Shown: positions 17,432 through 25,265 of the stretch, in pieces
Layout: each line of letters begins with the position of its first letter
How positions within the stretch are numbered: the first letter of the stretch is position 1
Origin: Pseudorhodoferax sp032153935
Lineage (GTDB): Bacteria; Pseudomonadota; Gammaproteobacteria; Burkholderiales; Burkholderiaceae_C
Assembly (NCBI RefSeq): GCF_964253035.1
Contig: NZ_CAXUQL020000002.1
Coordinates: 124,001-188,000 of the forward strand
Reading direction: 5' to 3'
DNA length: 64,000 nt
Notes under the pieces: generated by a model
Seen by the model: the letters and a program-made list of their open reading frames with translations, nothing else
The model's database searches: none
What the model was told of the DNA's origin: nothing
Translations under genes and position numbers: made by a program

Positions 17432-18357
17432 TTGCGTGCCCGGCTGGGTGAGGCGGCAGGCGGCGCTGCGACAGGTGCTGCGGCCTTGACCGGTCGCTTC
17501 ACGGCCTTTCGCTCCTTGGCATCGGACAAGGCGGTGACCTTCGACGTCGACGCTCCGGCATCCTTGCCGCTTGGCTTGCGCTTGCCAAGGCTGGCCTGCA
17601 GGGCCGCCATGAGGTCGACAACCTGGCCGCCCGCCACGGCATCCTCCGGGTGCGCCGACGCGACGATCTGCTTGCCGGCGATCTTCTTGTCGATGGCCGC
17701 CAGCACGCGCTGCTTCTCTTCGTCTTCGAACTGGGTCGGGTCGTAGCTGTCTTCGGCAATCTGGTCGATGAGCTGCAGGGCCAGCTGCAGCTCACTGGGG
17801 CTGACATCAGCTCTCTCGATGCCGAGCGCGCTCGGCATGCGCACTTCATCGGCGTAGCGCAGTTGCTGCAGCACTAGGCCGTCCTCCGAAGGCCTGATCT
17901 GCACCACGTACTGCTTCGCCTTCCACGCCCACTTGGCCAGAGCGCAGCGGCCGCTCTTGCGCATGGCCGCCATCAGCAGCTGGTACGGCTTGCCGCCGCG
18001 CTTGTCGGGCGCGAGAAGGTAGGCTTTGTCGTAATACAGCGGGTCCACGCTCTTCTCGGGGATGAACGCCACGATGTCGACGACGTGGCTGCTGGCTTCC
18101 TCAAGCGCCTTCAGCTCGTCCTGGCTGAACAGCACAAAGTGGTCCTTCTCGACCTCATAGCCCTTGATCATCTCCGCGCGGGCCACGACCTTCTGGGTTT
18201 TCTCCGAGACGTACTGCTGCTTCAGGCGCGAGCCGTCCTTGGCAAGCATGTTGAAGCGCACGTCCGAGCCAGACTCCGTCGCCGAGTACAGGCGTACGGG
18301 GATGTTGACCAAGCCGAAACTGAGCGTGAGCGAGGCGATGGAACGCGCGGTGGCCAT
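17428..18357 (-). CDS. ku: Ku protein, NHEJ DNA-end binding (second paralogue)
   Basis: The 309-aa protein opens MATARSIASLTLSFGLVNIPVRLYSATESGSDVRFNMLAKDGSRLKQQYVSE. It keeps the Ku barrel signature through DPLYYDKAYLLAPDKRGGKPYQLLMAAMRKSGRCALAKWAWKAKQYVVQIRP and ends in a basic Ala/Pro/Lys tail. It is clearly diverged from the first Ku, so the pair is not a recent duplication. Several Burkholderiales and rhizobia carry more than one Ku, and heterodimers or stress-specific use have been proposed. It is divergent from the gene at 18569 across a gap of about 210 bp and couples to the MerR-TPR gene downstream. Confidence 0.93.
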   Translation of the reverse strand: MATARSIASLTLSFGLVNIPVRLYSATESGSDVRFNMLAKDGSRLKQQYVSEKTQKVVARAEMIKGYEVEKDHFVLFSQDELKALEEASSHVVDIVAFIPEKSVDPLYYDKAYLLAPDKRGGKPYQLLMAAMRKSGRCALAKWAWKAKQYVVQIRPSEDGLVLQQLRYADEVRMPSALGIERADVSPSELQLALQLIDQIAEDSYDPTQFEDEEKQRVLAAIDKKIAGKQIVASAHPEDAVAGGQVVDLMAALQASLGKRKPSGKDAGASTSKVTALSDAKERKAVKRPVKAAAPVAAPPAASPSRARK

Positions 18358-18568
18358 GCGGGTCTCCCGAAGCGAGACTACAGCCTACGGCAATGACGCT
18401 GTCCTCGGGAATGGCTCGCCGGCTGAGAGTTCGTGGGAATGCGCCTACGTACAGAGCGACGCAGACTCCCGGCGGGGCGCGTCGGCTGACATCTTGACCG
18501 ATGGAACGCTGACGAGAGCAGAGCGAGGTCTGCGCCCATAGTCGCTCTTTCAACCAGAAGGAGAAGCC

Positions 18569-18871
18569 ATGAGCCGAGCCAAATGGTCGCCGTCGGCACA
18601 GGATGCCGCACACCACAACACCGCCGCTGACGCCGAGGGGCCGAACGCAGACGTCAGCCCGGGCGCACACCAAGGCGCGCGCAGCGAGGCATCGTTGCCC
18701 GGCACTTCCCCCCGAGATCCCAACCCACCCGCGGACATCGCGCCAGACGGCCCCAGCACGGCGTACGAATACGCCCGAGGCGACCGCGGCGCGGCCGCGA
18801 CCGAGCACGAAAGGCAAGTCAGGGAATCCGAAGCCGGCCCGTCACGCGACGATACGGCTCGCGGTCGTTAG
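18569..18871 (+). CDS. Small hydrophilic hypothetical protein
   Basis: The 100-aa product has an AAGGAG ribosome site eight bases before its ATG. It is strongly polar and disorder-prone (HHNTAADAEGPNADVSPGAHQGARSEASLPGTSPRDPNPP) with an Arg/Glu-rich end. There is no signal peptide, membrane helix or known domain. It is divergent from the second ku. It may be a stress-related disordered protein, but nothing shows it. Confidence 0.5.
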   Translation: MSRAKWSPSAQDAAHHNTAADAEGPNADVSPGAHQGARSEASLPGTSPRDPNPPADIAPDGPSTAYEYARGDRGAAATEHERQVRESEAGPSRDDTARGR

Positions 18872-18947
18872 GCCGTCGTGCTGGACCAGCGCAGGCGCCG
18901 CACCGGCTTGGCGTGCAGACGCGAGGCCCGTTTTGTTTGTTGAACCC

Positions 18948-19154
18948 ATGAACAACCCTTGGGCCAAGAAGAACCCCATGCTCAGCATCTGGCTGAGCGC
19001 GGCGAACACCGCAGCCGCAAGCGCCAGATCCAGAACCACTGCGGCAACCAAGCGGCAGGTCGCCAGCGTGCAGACCACCGCTGTTCAAAGCATGCTGGAT
19101 TTCTGGACCGGGAGCACGGTCAAGCCAAAGCCTAAGCGGCGCTCGCGCCGCTGA
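18948..19154 (+). CDS. Small basic hypothetical protein (phasin-like appearance)
   Basis: The 68-aa product begins MNNPWAKKNPMLSIWLSAANTAAASARSRTTAA and ends in a basic run (KPKPKRRSRR). The amphipathic helical middle and the NPWxKKNPxxSxWLS opening resemble a family of small proteins seen near NHEJ or polyhydroxyalkanoate genes in beta-proteobacteria; that resemblance is from memory, not a search. Its stop is immediately followed by the ATG of the next gene (TGAATG), so the two are coupled. Confidence 0.6.
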   Translation: MNNPWAKKNPMLSIWLSAANTAAASARSRTTAATKRQVASVQTTAVQSMLDFWTGSTVKPKPKRRSRR

Positions 19155-19496
19155 ATGGACCGCAGCATGGTGTCTGCGGCGAAGCAGCAGCCCCTGCGAA
19201 CGTCTGACGGCCGCTACCTGGTTGTGCGCGGCCGACTTTGGCGTGCCGCCAATCCAGCGTTGCCTGTCGAGCACCGGTTGCAGCTTGTCCATGAACTCAT
19301 GGACGCCCGGCGCTCTGTTCGCGATGCCCCGGATGATGCCGCGCGGTCTGCGGCGCGGTCCCGGGTCGATGACGCGAAGCGCGCGCTGGGGGAGCGTGGG
19401 CCGGTGTGGTGGTTGGACGGAGCACCGGACTACAACCGCCGGCTTGCAAAAAGCACACCCTACGCCAACTGGTATGCCGAGGCCTGCGCTGCGTAA
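19155..19496 (+). CDS. Conserved-type hypothetical protein
   Basis: The 113-aa product starts directly after the preceding stop. It reads LRTSDGRYLVVRGRLWRAANPALPVEHRLQLVHELMDARRSV and ends GPVWWLDGAPDYNRRLAKSTPYANWYAEA. This has the look of a compact globular protein with conserved Trp and Tyr residues, found in many Burkholderiales beside unrelated genes. It has no signal peptide. Function unknown. Confidence 0.65.
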   Translation: MDRSMVSAAKQQPLRTSDGRYLVVRGRLWRAANPALPVEHRLQLVHELMDARRSVRDAPDDAARSAARSRVDDAKRALGERGPVWWLDGAPDYNRRLAKSTPYANWYAEACAA

Positions 19497-19563
19497 GTGG
19501 GGGCCCTTGGCCTTGGTAGGGCAGCGGTTCTAGGGCACTATCCCAGTTCGGGAAAGGGACCAC

Positions 19564-20718
19564 ATGGGACGCACAGGTGACCGTTTCGGCAATCGTCGCC
19601 ATCCATTGTTCGCGCATGCGAAGGAACTCGTGGTCCGGGCCGTCACCGCCGCGGCGGGCAGCGACAACGGCCAGCTCGCCGCACTGCTGGATGCGAAGAT
19701 GGACACCCTGCAGGCCGAACAGTTTGAAGAGGTCATGGGCCTTGCCTACCTGGAACTTCGGCAGCGCAAAGGTGCGAACGCGGCCATCGAGTACCTGGTG
19801 TCGACGACACGGGACGTAAGCGAGTCCTTCGTTCGGGAATCGGATGGTTCGACCATCAGCCTGTTCGGGCTCGTCCTGCAGTTGCCCGCAGCGTCGAGTG
19901 CAGCATCGTTGGTACTGTCGCCTGTCGAGGTCGATGCGGCCGTCTCTGCCATGGTCCAACACCGGCTTTTGGCCTCATCGGGCGGGGTTGTGTTGGTGCC
20001 GCAGCTGCTCTCCGCCCATCAGGCCAACGCATTGCTCGCGGGCGAGGTGTATGCGCTGACGCGGGCGCTGGCTTGCAACGACGTGGCCGACGTCATCCAG
20101 GTGTTCGAGCGCGGCACGCCAGCGACTGCGGCGTCGGGCTCGGAAGGGCACTTCTCGACCCGAGATCAGGTGGTTGTACTTGTCGGCGTCGTCGGCACCG
20201 AGGACAGTACCCCCTATCCACTGCCTGCCGAACTGGCCTCGCGCCTCCCGACGACCGACATGCCGGAGCTGCAGCCGGTCGGCTACTCGTTCGCACCCCC
20301 CCACGTGCTTGAGGGCCTGCATCGCAAGCTCGCGGCCGTCTGCACTGACCTGTCGCCGGCGCTCGGTCGGGGCGCGCTTCAGGCACTACAGCCGGCCGGC
20401 GCGTTCGCGCAAGCCAGCATGCACGCGATGAACCTCGCACGCACGCAAGCCACGCAGGCTCTTCTCGCGAGACTTTCTGAAGAGCACGGCCATGGGCAGG
20501 CGGCCAACCTCGCTGTTGGGCGGCCTGTCCCTTCTGGCTCCGACGCCTTCGCGGTCCCGGTGCATCGCCAGGTCGATGGCAAGCAGGTCGGCGTGATTCA
20601 CTGGCAGCAGGCGCGTTACGAGCCACCGCGCGACGCGCTGCTCCAGCTGCTGACCTTCCTTCAGGAAGTCGGCCTGCTTGTGGATCGAGACCCGCAGCAG
20701 GCCGGTCCGCTGCATTGA
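19564..20718 (+). CDS. Hypothetical 384-aa cytosolic protein, unrecognised family
   Basis: The ATG at 19564 follows a GGGA ribosome site. The protein has an N-terminal helical part (HAKELVVRAVTAAAGSDNGQLAALLDAKMDTLQAEQFEEVMGLAYLELRQRKGANAAIEYLVSTT, residues 17-85). A mixed middle domain contains several beta-like valine runs (DQVVVLVGVVGTEDSTPYPLPAELASRLP). There are no membrane segments and no motif that can be named. It ends 36 bp before the SRAP gene on the same strand, so the two were probably cotranscribed before the island split SRAP. Composition and codon use look like the host NHEJ locus. Confidence 0.65.
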   Translation: MGRTGDRFGNRRHPLFAHAKELVVRAVTAAAGSDNGQLAALLDAKMDTLQAEQFEEVMGLAYLELRQRKGANAAIEYLVSTTRDVSESFVRESDGSTISLFGLVLQLPAASSAASLVLSPVEVDAAVSAMVQHRLLASSGGVVLVPQLLSAHQANALLAGEVYALTRALACNDVADVIQVFERGTPATAASGSEGHFSTRDQVVVLVGVVGTEDSTPYPLPAELASRLPTTDMPELQPVGYSFAPPHVLEGLHRKLAAVCTDLSPALGRGALQALQPAGAFAQASMHAMNLARTQATQALLARLSEEHGHGQAANLAVGRPVPSGSDAFAVPVHRQVDGKQVGVIHWQQARYEPPRDALLQLLTFLQEVGLLVDRDPQQAGPLH

Positions 20719-20753
20719 ACGAACGGCAGCTCTGCGCGAACGGGCCTACCACG

Positions 20754-21284
20754 ATGTGCTACTCCGCTCAAATCAAGGCCGACTACAGCCGCTTCGTGCG
20801 CGAGTACGGCGCGGTCCTCAGCATCAAGGACTTCGTCGACCTGTTCTGGCGTCGGCTGGCTGACCCGAGCATCGTCGTGCCGCGTGCTGTCGAGTCGGCG
20901 TTCACGTCGCCCGAGACCGAGGAGACGCAGGAGATCCGCAGCATGATCGCGCAGCACGCTGCGGCGCACATCGAAGACCTTCGCCTCAAACAAGCCGCGC
21001 AGCGCGAGCGGCTGGCCGCAGCCGAGGCAAAGCTGGCCAAGAAGACGACCAAGACTGCCACCGAAGATCGGCGCATCGCGCTCAACAAGATTGCCGCATT
21101 CGAGGAGCGGATCGAACACTTCCAGCGCGCCGAGCTCGATGCGCTGGACTCGCGCATCTTCCCCGGGAGCTACGTGCCGGTGATGGTGTGGGAGAACGGC
21201 CAGCGCGTGTTCAAGCCCATGCGGTACCGCTGCAGACCATGGAACATGCCCGAGAGCTTCGACACCGAATATCCAGGTTGCTAC
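20754..21284 (+). pseudogene. SRAP (YedK/HMCES-type) protein, 5' fragment, split by the island
   Basis: The frame starts MCYSAQI, giving the catalytic Cys2 that SRAP proteins use to crosslink to abasic sites in single-stranded DNA. It continues through SRIFPGSYVPVMVWENGQRVFKPMRYRC and FDTEYPGCY, then breaks off; six alien codons follow to a stop at 21302. In intact homologues YPGxY is followed by NARRD, FYE and HDRC motifs, which carry the other active-site residues. Exactly those motifs begin in frame at 59770. This half alone lacks the Asn, Glu and His needed for crosslink chemistry. The left 177 codons plus the right 146 give a normal-looking protein of about 323 aa. Confidence 0.9.
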
Positions 21285-21318
21285 ATCGCTTTTGGAGCGT
21301 AGATAACAGTTAGGAGCG
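21283..21318. repeat. Left end (att core plus inverted repeat) of the genomic island
   Basis: The core ACATCGC (21283-21289) nearly matches ACAACGC at 59768-59774. One base further in is an imperfect inverted repeat of the right end: TTTGGA-N5-GAT-N4-GTTAGGAGCG (21291-21318), against TCTGGA-N5-GAT-N3-GTTAGGAACG on the minus strand of 59741-59767. The stretch 21285-21360 is visibly richer in A and T than its surroundings, which fits the AT-rich 3' end described for GInt islands. The function as a recombination site is inferred. Confidence 0.75.
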
Positions 21319-21452
21319 GGATTTCCTTACGAAATCAACGCTGTCGACGTACTAACGTTTTTCGCTGTTTCGGTCGAGTCTCCGACCACAGCAAAGGGGC
21401 CAAGCCCGGCCAACCTTTGATGGGTCGAAAGTCCCGTTATACCGGGCGGGTG

Positions 21453-22421
21453 TCAGAGCCTGCTGCTCGTCCTGGCCAGGTAGAACCACTCTGTTCCAAG
21501 CGCGGCGTCGGGATTGGGGAACACGATGCACCCGTCGAACGGTGAAACGACCTTCTCGCCGTTGGCGCGCTCGGCGATGACCTGGCCCCGCATCACGGGC
21601 TCGAAGCTCGTCCACGGTTGAACGAAGCGGTCGCCAGCATCCTGCCGGTCGATGACCTCGCACAGTTGCAGGCACTCCATGTCCGCGACGGGCAGCGGCT
21701 GGTCATCATCGGTCAGCCCCAGGTGCGCCAAGGCGTTGCGGATGGCCCGGTAGGCGACGTGCTCGGCGCTCGGGTCGTCGTGGAAGCCGCATTCCAGCGT
21801 CACCCCCCAGCCGCCCACTGAGCGCATGTACTCGGTGGTCCCGATGCCATAGAACGCGTCATCAATGCCAGGCACGCCGGTTGTTTCCTGGCCGCGCCGC
21901 CGCGCGACGCCGCCCGCATAGGTAGACAGCCATCCGTCCACGACGCGATGCACGCCCAGGCGCGCGGCCAGGCGTTCTTCCTCGGCCGCGAAGCGGAACG
22001 GCTCTATCGCCCCGTCGTTGTTGGGAGGGCCGATGAACACGAACGGCTTGCCACTGCCTCGGAACGAGTGCAGATCGAGCAGCACATCGTGCCGGGCCAG
22101 CAGCGGGCACAGCCAGTTGGCAATGTAGTCCTCGTTGTCCGCCGGCGCCGTGGTCGGCCGAAGGCCACGGTTCAGATTCCTGTCGCCGGAACGGGTGCCG
22201 CGCGCGTGCGCGAGGGAGTTCGTGATGGGGACCAGCGTCAAACAGCCAGCCGACAGCGCCACAGCACCCCGGTCCAGCTCGCCCATCAGCTTGTGGATGG
22301 CCGCAGTGCCGCAGACTTCGTTGCCATGCACTGCGCCGAGAACGAGCAGGCGAACGCCGTCCTTGCGGGATGCGTATTCGACAGACTTGAAATTCACCAT
22401 GGGGCACGGGCTTGTTGTCAT
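21453..22421 (-). CDS. AspA/AstE-type M14 zinc amidohydrolase (succinylglutamate desuccinylase/aspartoacylase family)
   Basis: The start was set at MTTSPCPMVNFKSVEYASRKDG (ATG 22421; an ATG at 22400 is also possible). It is about 322 aa. Zinc ligands are seen in GAVHGNEVCG (HxxE) and in LLDLHSF. A substrate Arg lies in SGDRNLNRG and the general base Glu in VTLECGFHDD. Such enzymes remove acyl groups from N-acyl amino acids or peptides in the cytosol. It is the first cargo gene from the left end and ends 150 bp from it. It may be cotranscribed with the carrier gene upstream (22465-23445), 43 bp away. The link with metal resistance is not obvious. Confidence 0.72.
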   Translation of the reverse strand: MTTSPCPMVNFKSVEYASRKDGVRLLVLGAVHGNEVCGTAAIHKLMGELDRGAVALSAGCLTLVPITNSLAHARGTRSGDRNLNRGLRPTTAPADNEDYIANWLCPLLARHDVLLDLHSFRGSGKPFVFIGPPNNDGAIEPFRFAAEEERLAARLGVHRVVDGWLSTYAGGVARRRGQETTGVPGIDDAFYGIGTTEYMRSVGGWGVTLECGFHDDPSAEHVAYRAIRNALAHLGLTDDDQPLPVADMECLQLCEVIDRQDAGDRFVQPWTSFEPVMRGQVIAERANGEKVVSPFDGCIVFPNPDAALGTEWFYLARTSSRL

Positions 22422-22464
22422 TGGTCTGAAGCCACTGTAGCGCTCAGTGTCCGCCGGCCGTGGA

Positions 22465-23445
22465 CTATGAAGCCCGCCGAACGGCCTTTGCACCCAAGTT
22501 GGGGGCCACCTTCACGTAGACCAGTTCACTCACCAGTTCCACCAGCGTCTGCGTCACGATCACGGCGGGCACCCACGGCACCGCACCGGGGATGGCGAGG
22601 CCCAGCGGCAGGACCACCAACGAATTGCGCGTGGCTGAGCTGAACGCCACGGCGCGGCCTTGATCTGCAGGCAGCCGGCACATGCGAGCCACACACCAGC
22701 CGAGCACCGGGGCCGCGATGGCGAACACCACGTAGACCGCGGCGACCTGGCGAACGGCATCGAGCGCCAGGCCGAGCTGCGGTGCGACGGACGCCAGCAC
22801 CACGAATAGCACGGCCGCCGTGGCCGGCACCGGCAGCAGCCCGAGCCATCCAACGACGCGCTCACCCGTCGCCGAACGCTCGGCCCAGGCCTGGCACACG
22901 GCCGCCAGCGACAGCGGTACCGCGATCAGCCAGATGAAGGCGTGAACGAACGGCTCCCACTGCACGAGGCCTGCGGCTGCATCGCCCATGAACAGGCTCA
23001 AGTAGACCGGCAGCAGCACCATCTGTGCGGCCAGCAGCAGCGGCGTGGAGGCCAGCAGCGGCTTCGCGTCGGCCTTGCCGAGATGGGCGAAAGTGACCAC
23101 GTAGTCAATGCACGGCGTCAGCAACACCAGCAGCACCCCGACCCGCAGCAGCGGGTCTTGCGGCATCCAGGGCAGCAGCACGGCCACCAGCACGGGCACC
23201 GCGACGAAATTGGCCAGCAGCAGCGCGCCGAGGAACCGCATGTTCGACAGCGCACGCCGCAGCTCGGTCAGCGGCACCTGCAGGAACGTGACGAACAGCA
23301 TGAACGCCAACAGCGGGTCGACGGCAGGCGCCATCGCTGTCGATGCTGGCCACTGCCAGGCCACAAGGCCGGCGAGCACCACGGCGGCGAAGTAGACCGC
23401 GACCTGGCGGGTTTCGAGAAGGGAGCGCAGGGTTACAAGGGTCAT
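22465..23445 (-). CDS. ACR3/bile-acid-sodium-symporter superfamily carrier, possible arsenite efflux
   Basis: The 326-aa protein shows about ten hydrophobic segments, from FAAVVLAGLVAWQWPAS to VPAVIVTQTLVELVSELVYVKV. It includes the VLLTPCIDYVVTF segment, with a Cys in the place where ACR3 arsenite exporters keep theirs, and the SSATRNSLVVLPLGLAIPG motif of the BASS/ACR3 fold. ACR3 proteins export As(III) at the inner membrane. No arsR or arsC gene lies beside it; the ars operon is 26 kb away at the other end of the island. The family placement is firm, the substrate less so. Confidence 0.68.
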   Translation of the reverse strand: MTLVTLRSLLETRQVAVYFAAVVLAGLVAWQWPASTAMAPAVDPLLAFMLFVTFLQVPLTELRRALSNMRFLGALLLANFVAVPVLVAVLLPWMPQDPLLRVGVLLVLLTPCIDYVVTFAHLGKADAKPLLASTPLLLAAQMVLLPVYLSLFMGDAAAGLVQWEPFVHAFIWLIAVPLSLAAVCQAWAERSATGERVVGWLGLLPVPATAAVLFVVLASVAPQLGLALDAVRQVAAVYVVFAIAAPVLGWCVARMCRLPADQGRAVAFSSATRNSLVVLPLGLAIPGAVPWVPAVIVTQTLVELVSELVYVKVAPNLGAKAVRRAS

Positions 23446-23464
23446 GCGTGCGAGCGGTGTAGCC

Positions 23465-23719
23465 TCAGTGCGCGTCCAGGTTCCTCGCCTGCAAAGCCAG
23501 GTCCAGCAGCTTGCCCTTCTTGCCGTAGTAGCGCGCCAGTCGCCATTCGGTGATGAGTTCGGTGGCCAACTCGAAGTCGGCCAGCTTCAGGGCATAGAGA
23601 CGTTCCAGCAGGAACGGTGTTTCCGACTCCAGCGAGATGACCAGATCGGCCAGGACCGTCGCGGCCTCGGCGCGCGGGTTCTCTTCGATCAGTTTGCGAG
23701 CGTGCTTGAGGGCAGTCAT
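23465..23719 (-). CDS. 84-aa hypothetical protein with a broken paralogue nearby
   Basis: The ATG at 23719 opens MTALKHARKLIEENPRAEAATVLADLVISLESETPFLLERLYALKLADFELATELITEWRLARYYGKKGKLLDLA. The product is an all-helical, soluble small protein with no Cys or His clusters. A truncated and frameshifted copy is at 26124-26320. Repeated occurrence within one metal island suggests a real but unknown accessory role, perhaps regulatory or structural. No family can be named. Confidence 0.65.
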   Translation of the reverse strand: MTALKHARKLIEENPRAEAATVLADLVISLESETPFLLERLYALKLADFELATELITEWRLARYYGKKGKLLDLALQARNLDAH

Positions 23720-23968
23720 GGCAGTTCCTGAATGCGGGGGAACCGTCCATTGTGCGTGCTGAGGTGGTGCGCCGCAGCAAAAGAATTGGCGCCCGGGTTT
23801 CGCTCCGGGCGAGCGGGAAAGGCCTGGTTTCCGGCAGCCCACACTACCTGGTGGACAGGGGGCGATGACGCCCAAGAAGCAGGTTACCGAGGCGATGTGA
23901 CAACCGGCTGCATTTCCCTCGCATGCGCAGGCCTTGCGTGCATGCGTCACATCGGGCGGTGGGGTTGT

Positions 23969-24292
23969 TCAGCGCGATGGAGACAGCAGCTTGAGGCCGA
24001 CGATCCCGGCCAGGATCAGCATGAAGCACATGACGCGCAGCAGGGTGCGATCCTCGCCCAGCATCAGCATGCCGTAGATGGCTGTGCCGACTCCGCCGAT
24101 GCCGACCTAGACCGCATAGGCCGTGCCAACTGGAATAGTGCGCGTGGCCAGCGACAACAGGTACATGCTCAAGGCGATGAAGACGACACAGAACGCGCTG
24201 GGTCCAAGCCTTGTGAAGCCATCGGTAAGGGGCATCGCCGCCGCGTAGAAAATCTCACACACCCCGGCCAGCAGCAGGTACGTCCATCCCAT
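23969..24292 (-). pseudogene. Small multidrug resistance (SMR/EmrE-SugE type) transporter, inactivated by a nonsense codon
   Basis: The frame reads MGWTYLLLAGVCEIFYAAAMPLTDGFTR, three further hydrophobic segments, and ends GIVGLKLLSPSR, the size (107 codons) and helix pattern of SMR proteins. At 24107-24109 the codon is TAG, just after TIPVGTAYAV, where the family has a near-invariant Trp (TAYAVW; Trp63 in EmrE). The single change TGG to TAG would give this. The rest of the frame beyond the stop is intact, so the mutation is recent, or a sequencing error, or read through. The gene lies 41 bp after the ModE-like gene. Confidence 0.78.
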
Positions 24293-24333
24293 CGGTATCG
24301 CTTTCTCATCCGTTGCTGCGCCAGTCGGCGCGG

Positions 24334-24720
24334 TCACTGCTCGCCGCCCGCCTCGGGCCGGATCAGGGCCAGCAGCTTCGGCACCTGCTTGGCCACCGCG
24401 CGCTCGGCGTTGTGCTCGATGGTGCGGTAGATCGTCAGTGTCTTCTTACCCAGCGGCGTGAGCGCGGCTCCGCCGCCGGCAACGCCGCCGCGTTGCGTCG
24501 ACACCAACGGTTCCACGAAGTCATTGTTCATGGCCCGCACCAGCGACCAGACACGCTGGTAGCTCATGCCCAGGCGCCGGCCGGACTCCGCAAGCGAGCC
24601 AGTCTCGGAAATGGCTTGCAGCACGTCGGCCTTGCCGGGGCCGATAGCCACGGCGTGTTTGATCTGGATGCGGAACCTGGTCTTGGCATCCAGCAGTGAG
24701 GCGCTGAGTATGGGCTTCAT
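24334..24720 (-). CDS. ModE-type HTH regulator (N-terminal domain only)
   Basis: The 128-aa protein begins MKPILSASLLDAKTRFRI. It carries the ModE winged-helix signature IGPGKADVLQAISETGSLAESGRRLGMSYQRVWSLVRAMNNDFVEPLVSTQRGGVAGGGAALTPLG. Full ModE proteins add two TOBE domains for molybdate; here they are missing. A separate TOBE-like protein is encoded divergently at 24856. A ModE-like operator lies between the two genes. It probably represses the divergent TOBE/TauE-SafE pair, with the ligand sensed in trans or not at all. The broken SMR gene follows on the same strand. Confidence 0.8.
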   Translation of the reverse strand: MKPILSASLLDAKTRFRIQIKHAVAIGPGKADVLQAISETGSLAESGRRLGMSYQRVWSLVRAMNNDFVEPLVSTQRGGVAGGGAALTPLGKKTLTIYRTIEHNAERAVAKQVPKLLALIRPEAGGEQ

Positions 24721-24777
24721 GTCGCGACGATTGTCGCCTTGCCAGCGTAGCAAGAGGCCACCGATATACTTTCTTAG

Positions 24778-24801
24778 CGATATCGCTCGCGCTACATATC
24801 G
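24778..24801. promoter_or_regulatory. ModE-like operator in the divergent intergenic region
   Basis: This 24-bp site opens CGATAT and closes ACATATCG, an inverted repeat. It shares the CTACATA core and overall length with the known Escherichia coli modA operator. It lies between the ModE-like gene and the TOBE gene, 54 bp before the latter. Binding is predicted from sequence similarity only. Confidence 0.6.
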
Positions 24802-24855
24802 CTTCGTTGACCACCTCTTCAGCTCTCGCCCTGCTGATTCGTCCGGGCGCCTAGG

Positions 24856-25263
24856 ATGCACAACACTTTTCAAGGAGTGGTCGCGCAGCACGACCTGCAG
24901 GCTGGCGTCACGTACCTGTGCTGGGGCGACCTGGCCGTGCGCATGCCCCTGGCCGCACATCTGCAAGTCGGCGCTCCTGTGACCTGGGAGATACCGGCCG
25001 ATCAGGTCCGCTTACCGTCCAACAGCCAGCGACCCGCGCGCCCCTTGGACTCTCAGTTTGCGGCCACGGTCGTGCGCATCGAGTTGGCTGGCGAGAACAT
25101 CCAGGCCTTGTGCACCGCGCAGGCGGTGGACGGCTGCAACGTCCTGGTCATTACCGATGCCGGCATCGCGCGTGCCCATGGCGTCGTGCACGGCTCGTCC
25201 CTGGTTTTGCGTCTGCGGGGCGAGCACATCCGTGTTCGGCCGGCGGCATCGAAAGAAGTCTGA
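24856..25263 (+). CDS. Stand-alone TOBE-like (ModC C-terminal type) oxyanion-binding protein
   Basis: The 135-aa protein reads MHNTFQGVVAQHDLQAGVTYLCWGDLAVRMPLAAHLQVGAPVTWEIPADQVRLP, then a second beta-rich half VVRIELAGENIQALCTAQAVDGCNVLVITDAGIARAHGV. The WEIPADQVRLP segment and the two-repeat layout match the C-terminal region of ModC ATPases, where TOBE folds bind molybdate or tungstate. No ATPase domain is present. It lies just 2 bp before the TauE/SafE gene, so the two form an operon behind the ModE-like operator. It could be an oxyanion sensor or buffer. Inference from fold and context. Confidence 0.6.
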   Translation: MHNTFQGVVAQHDLQAGVTYLCWGDLAVRMPLAAHLQVGAPVTWEIPADQVRLPSNSQRPARPLDSQFAATVVRIELAGENIQALCTAQAVDGCNVLVITDAGIARAHGVVHGSSLVLRLRGEHIRVRPAASKEV

Positions 25264-25265
25264 AC

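Noticed and set aside
21271..21279. The 9-bp direct repeat ATCCAGGTT at 21271 and 59754 as the att core
   Set aside because: Crossover there would put the SRAP halves out of frame; the core ACA[T/A]CGC keeps the frame and sits next to the inverted repeats.
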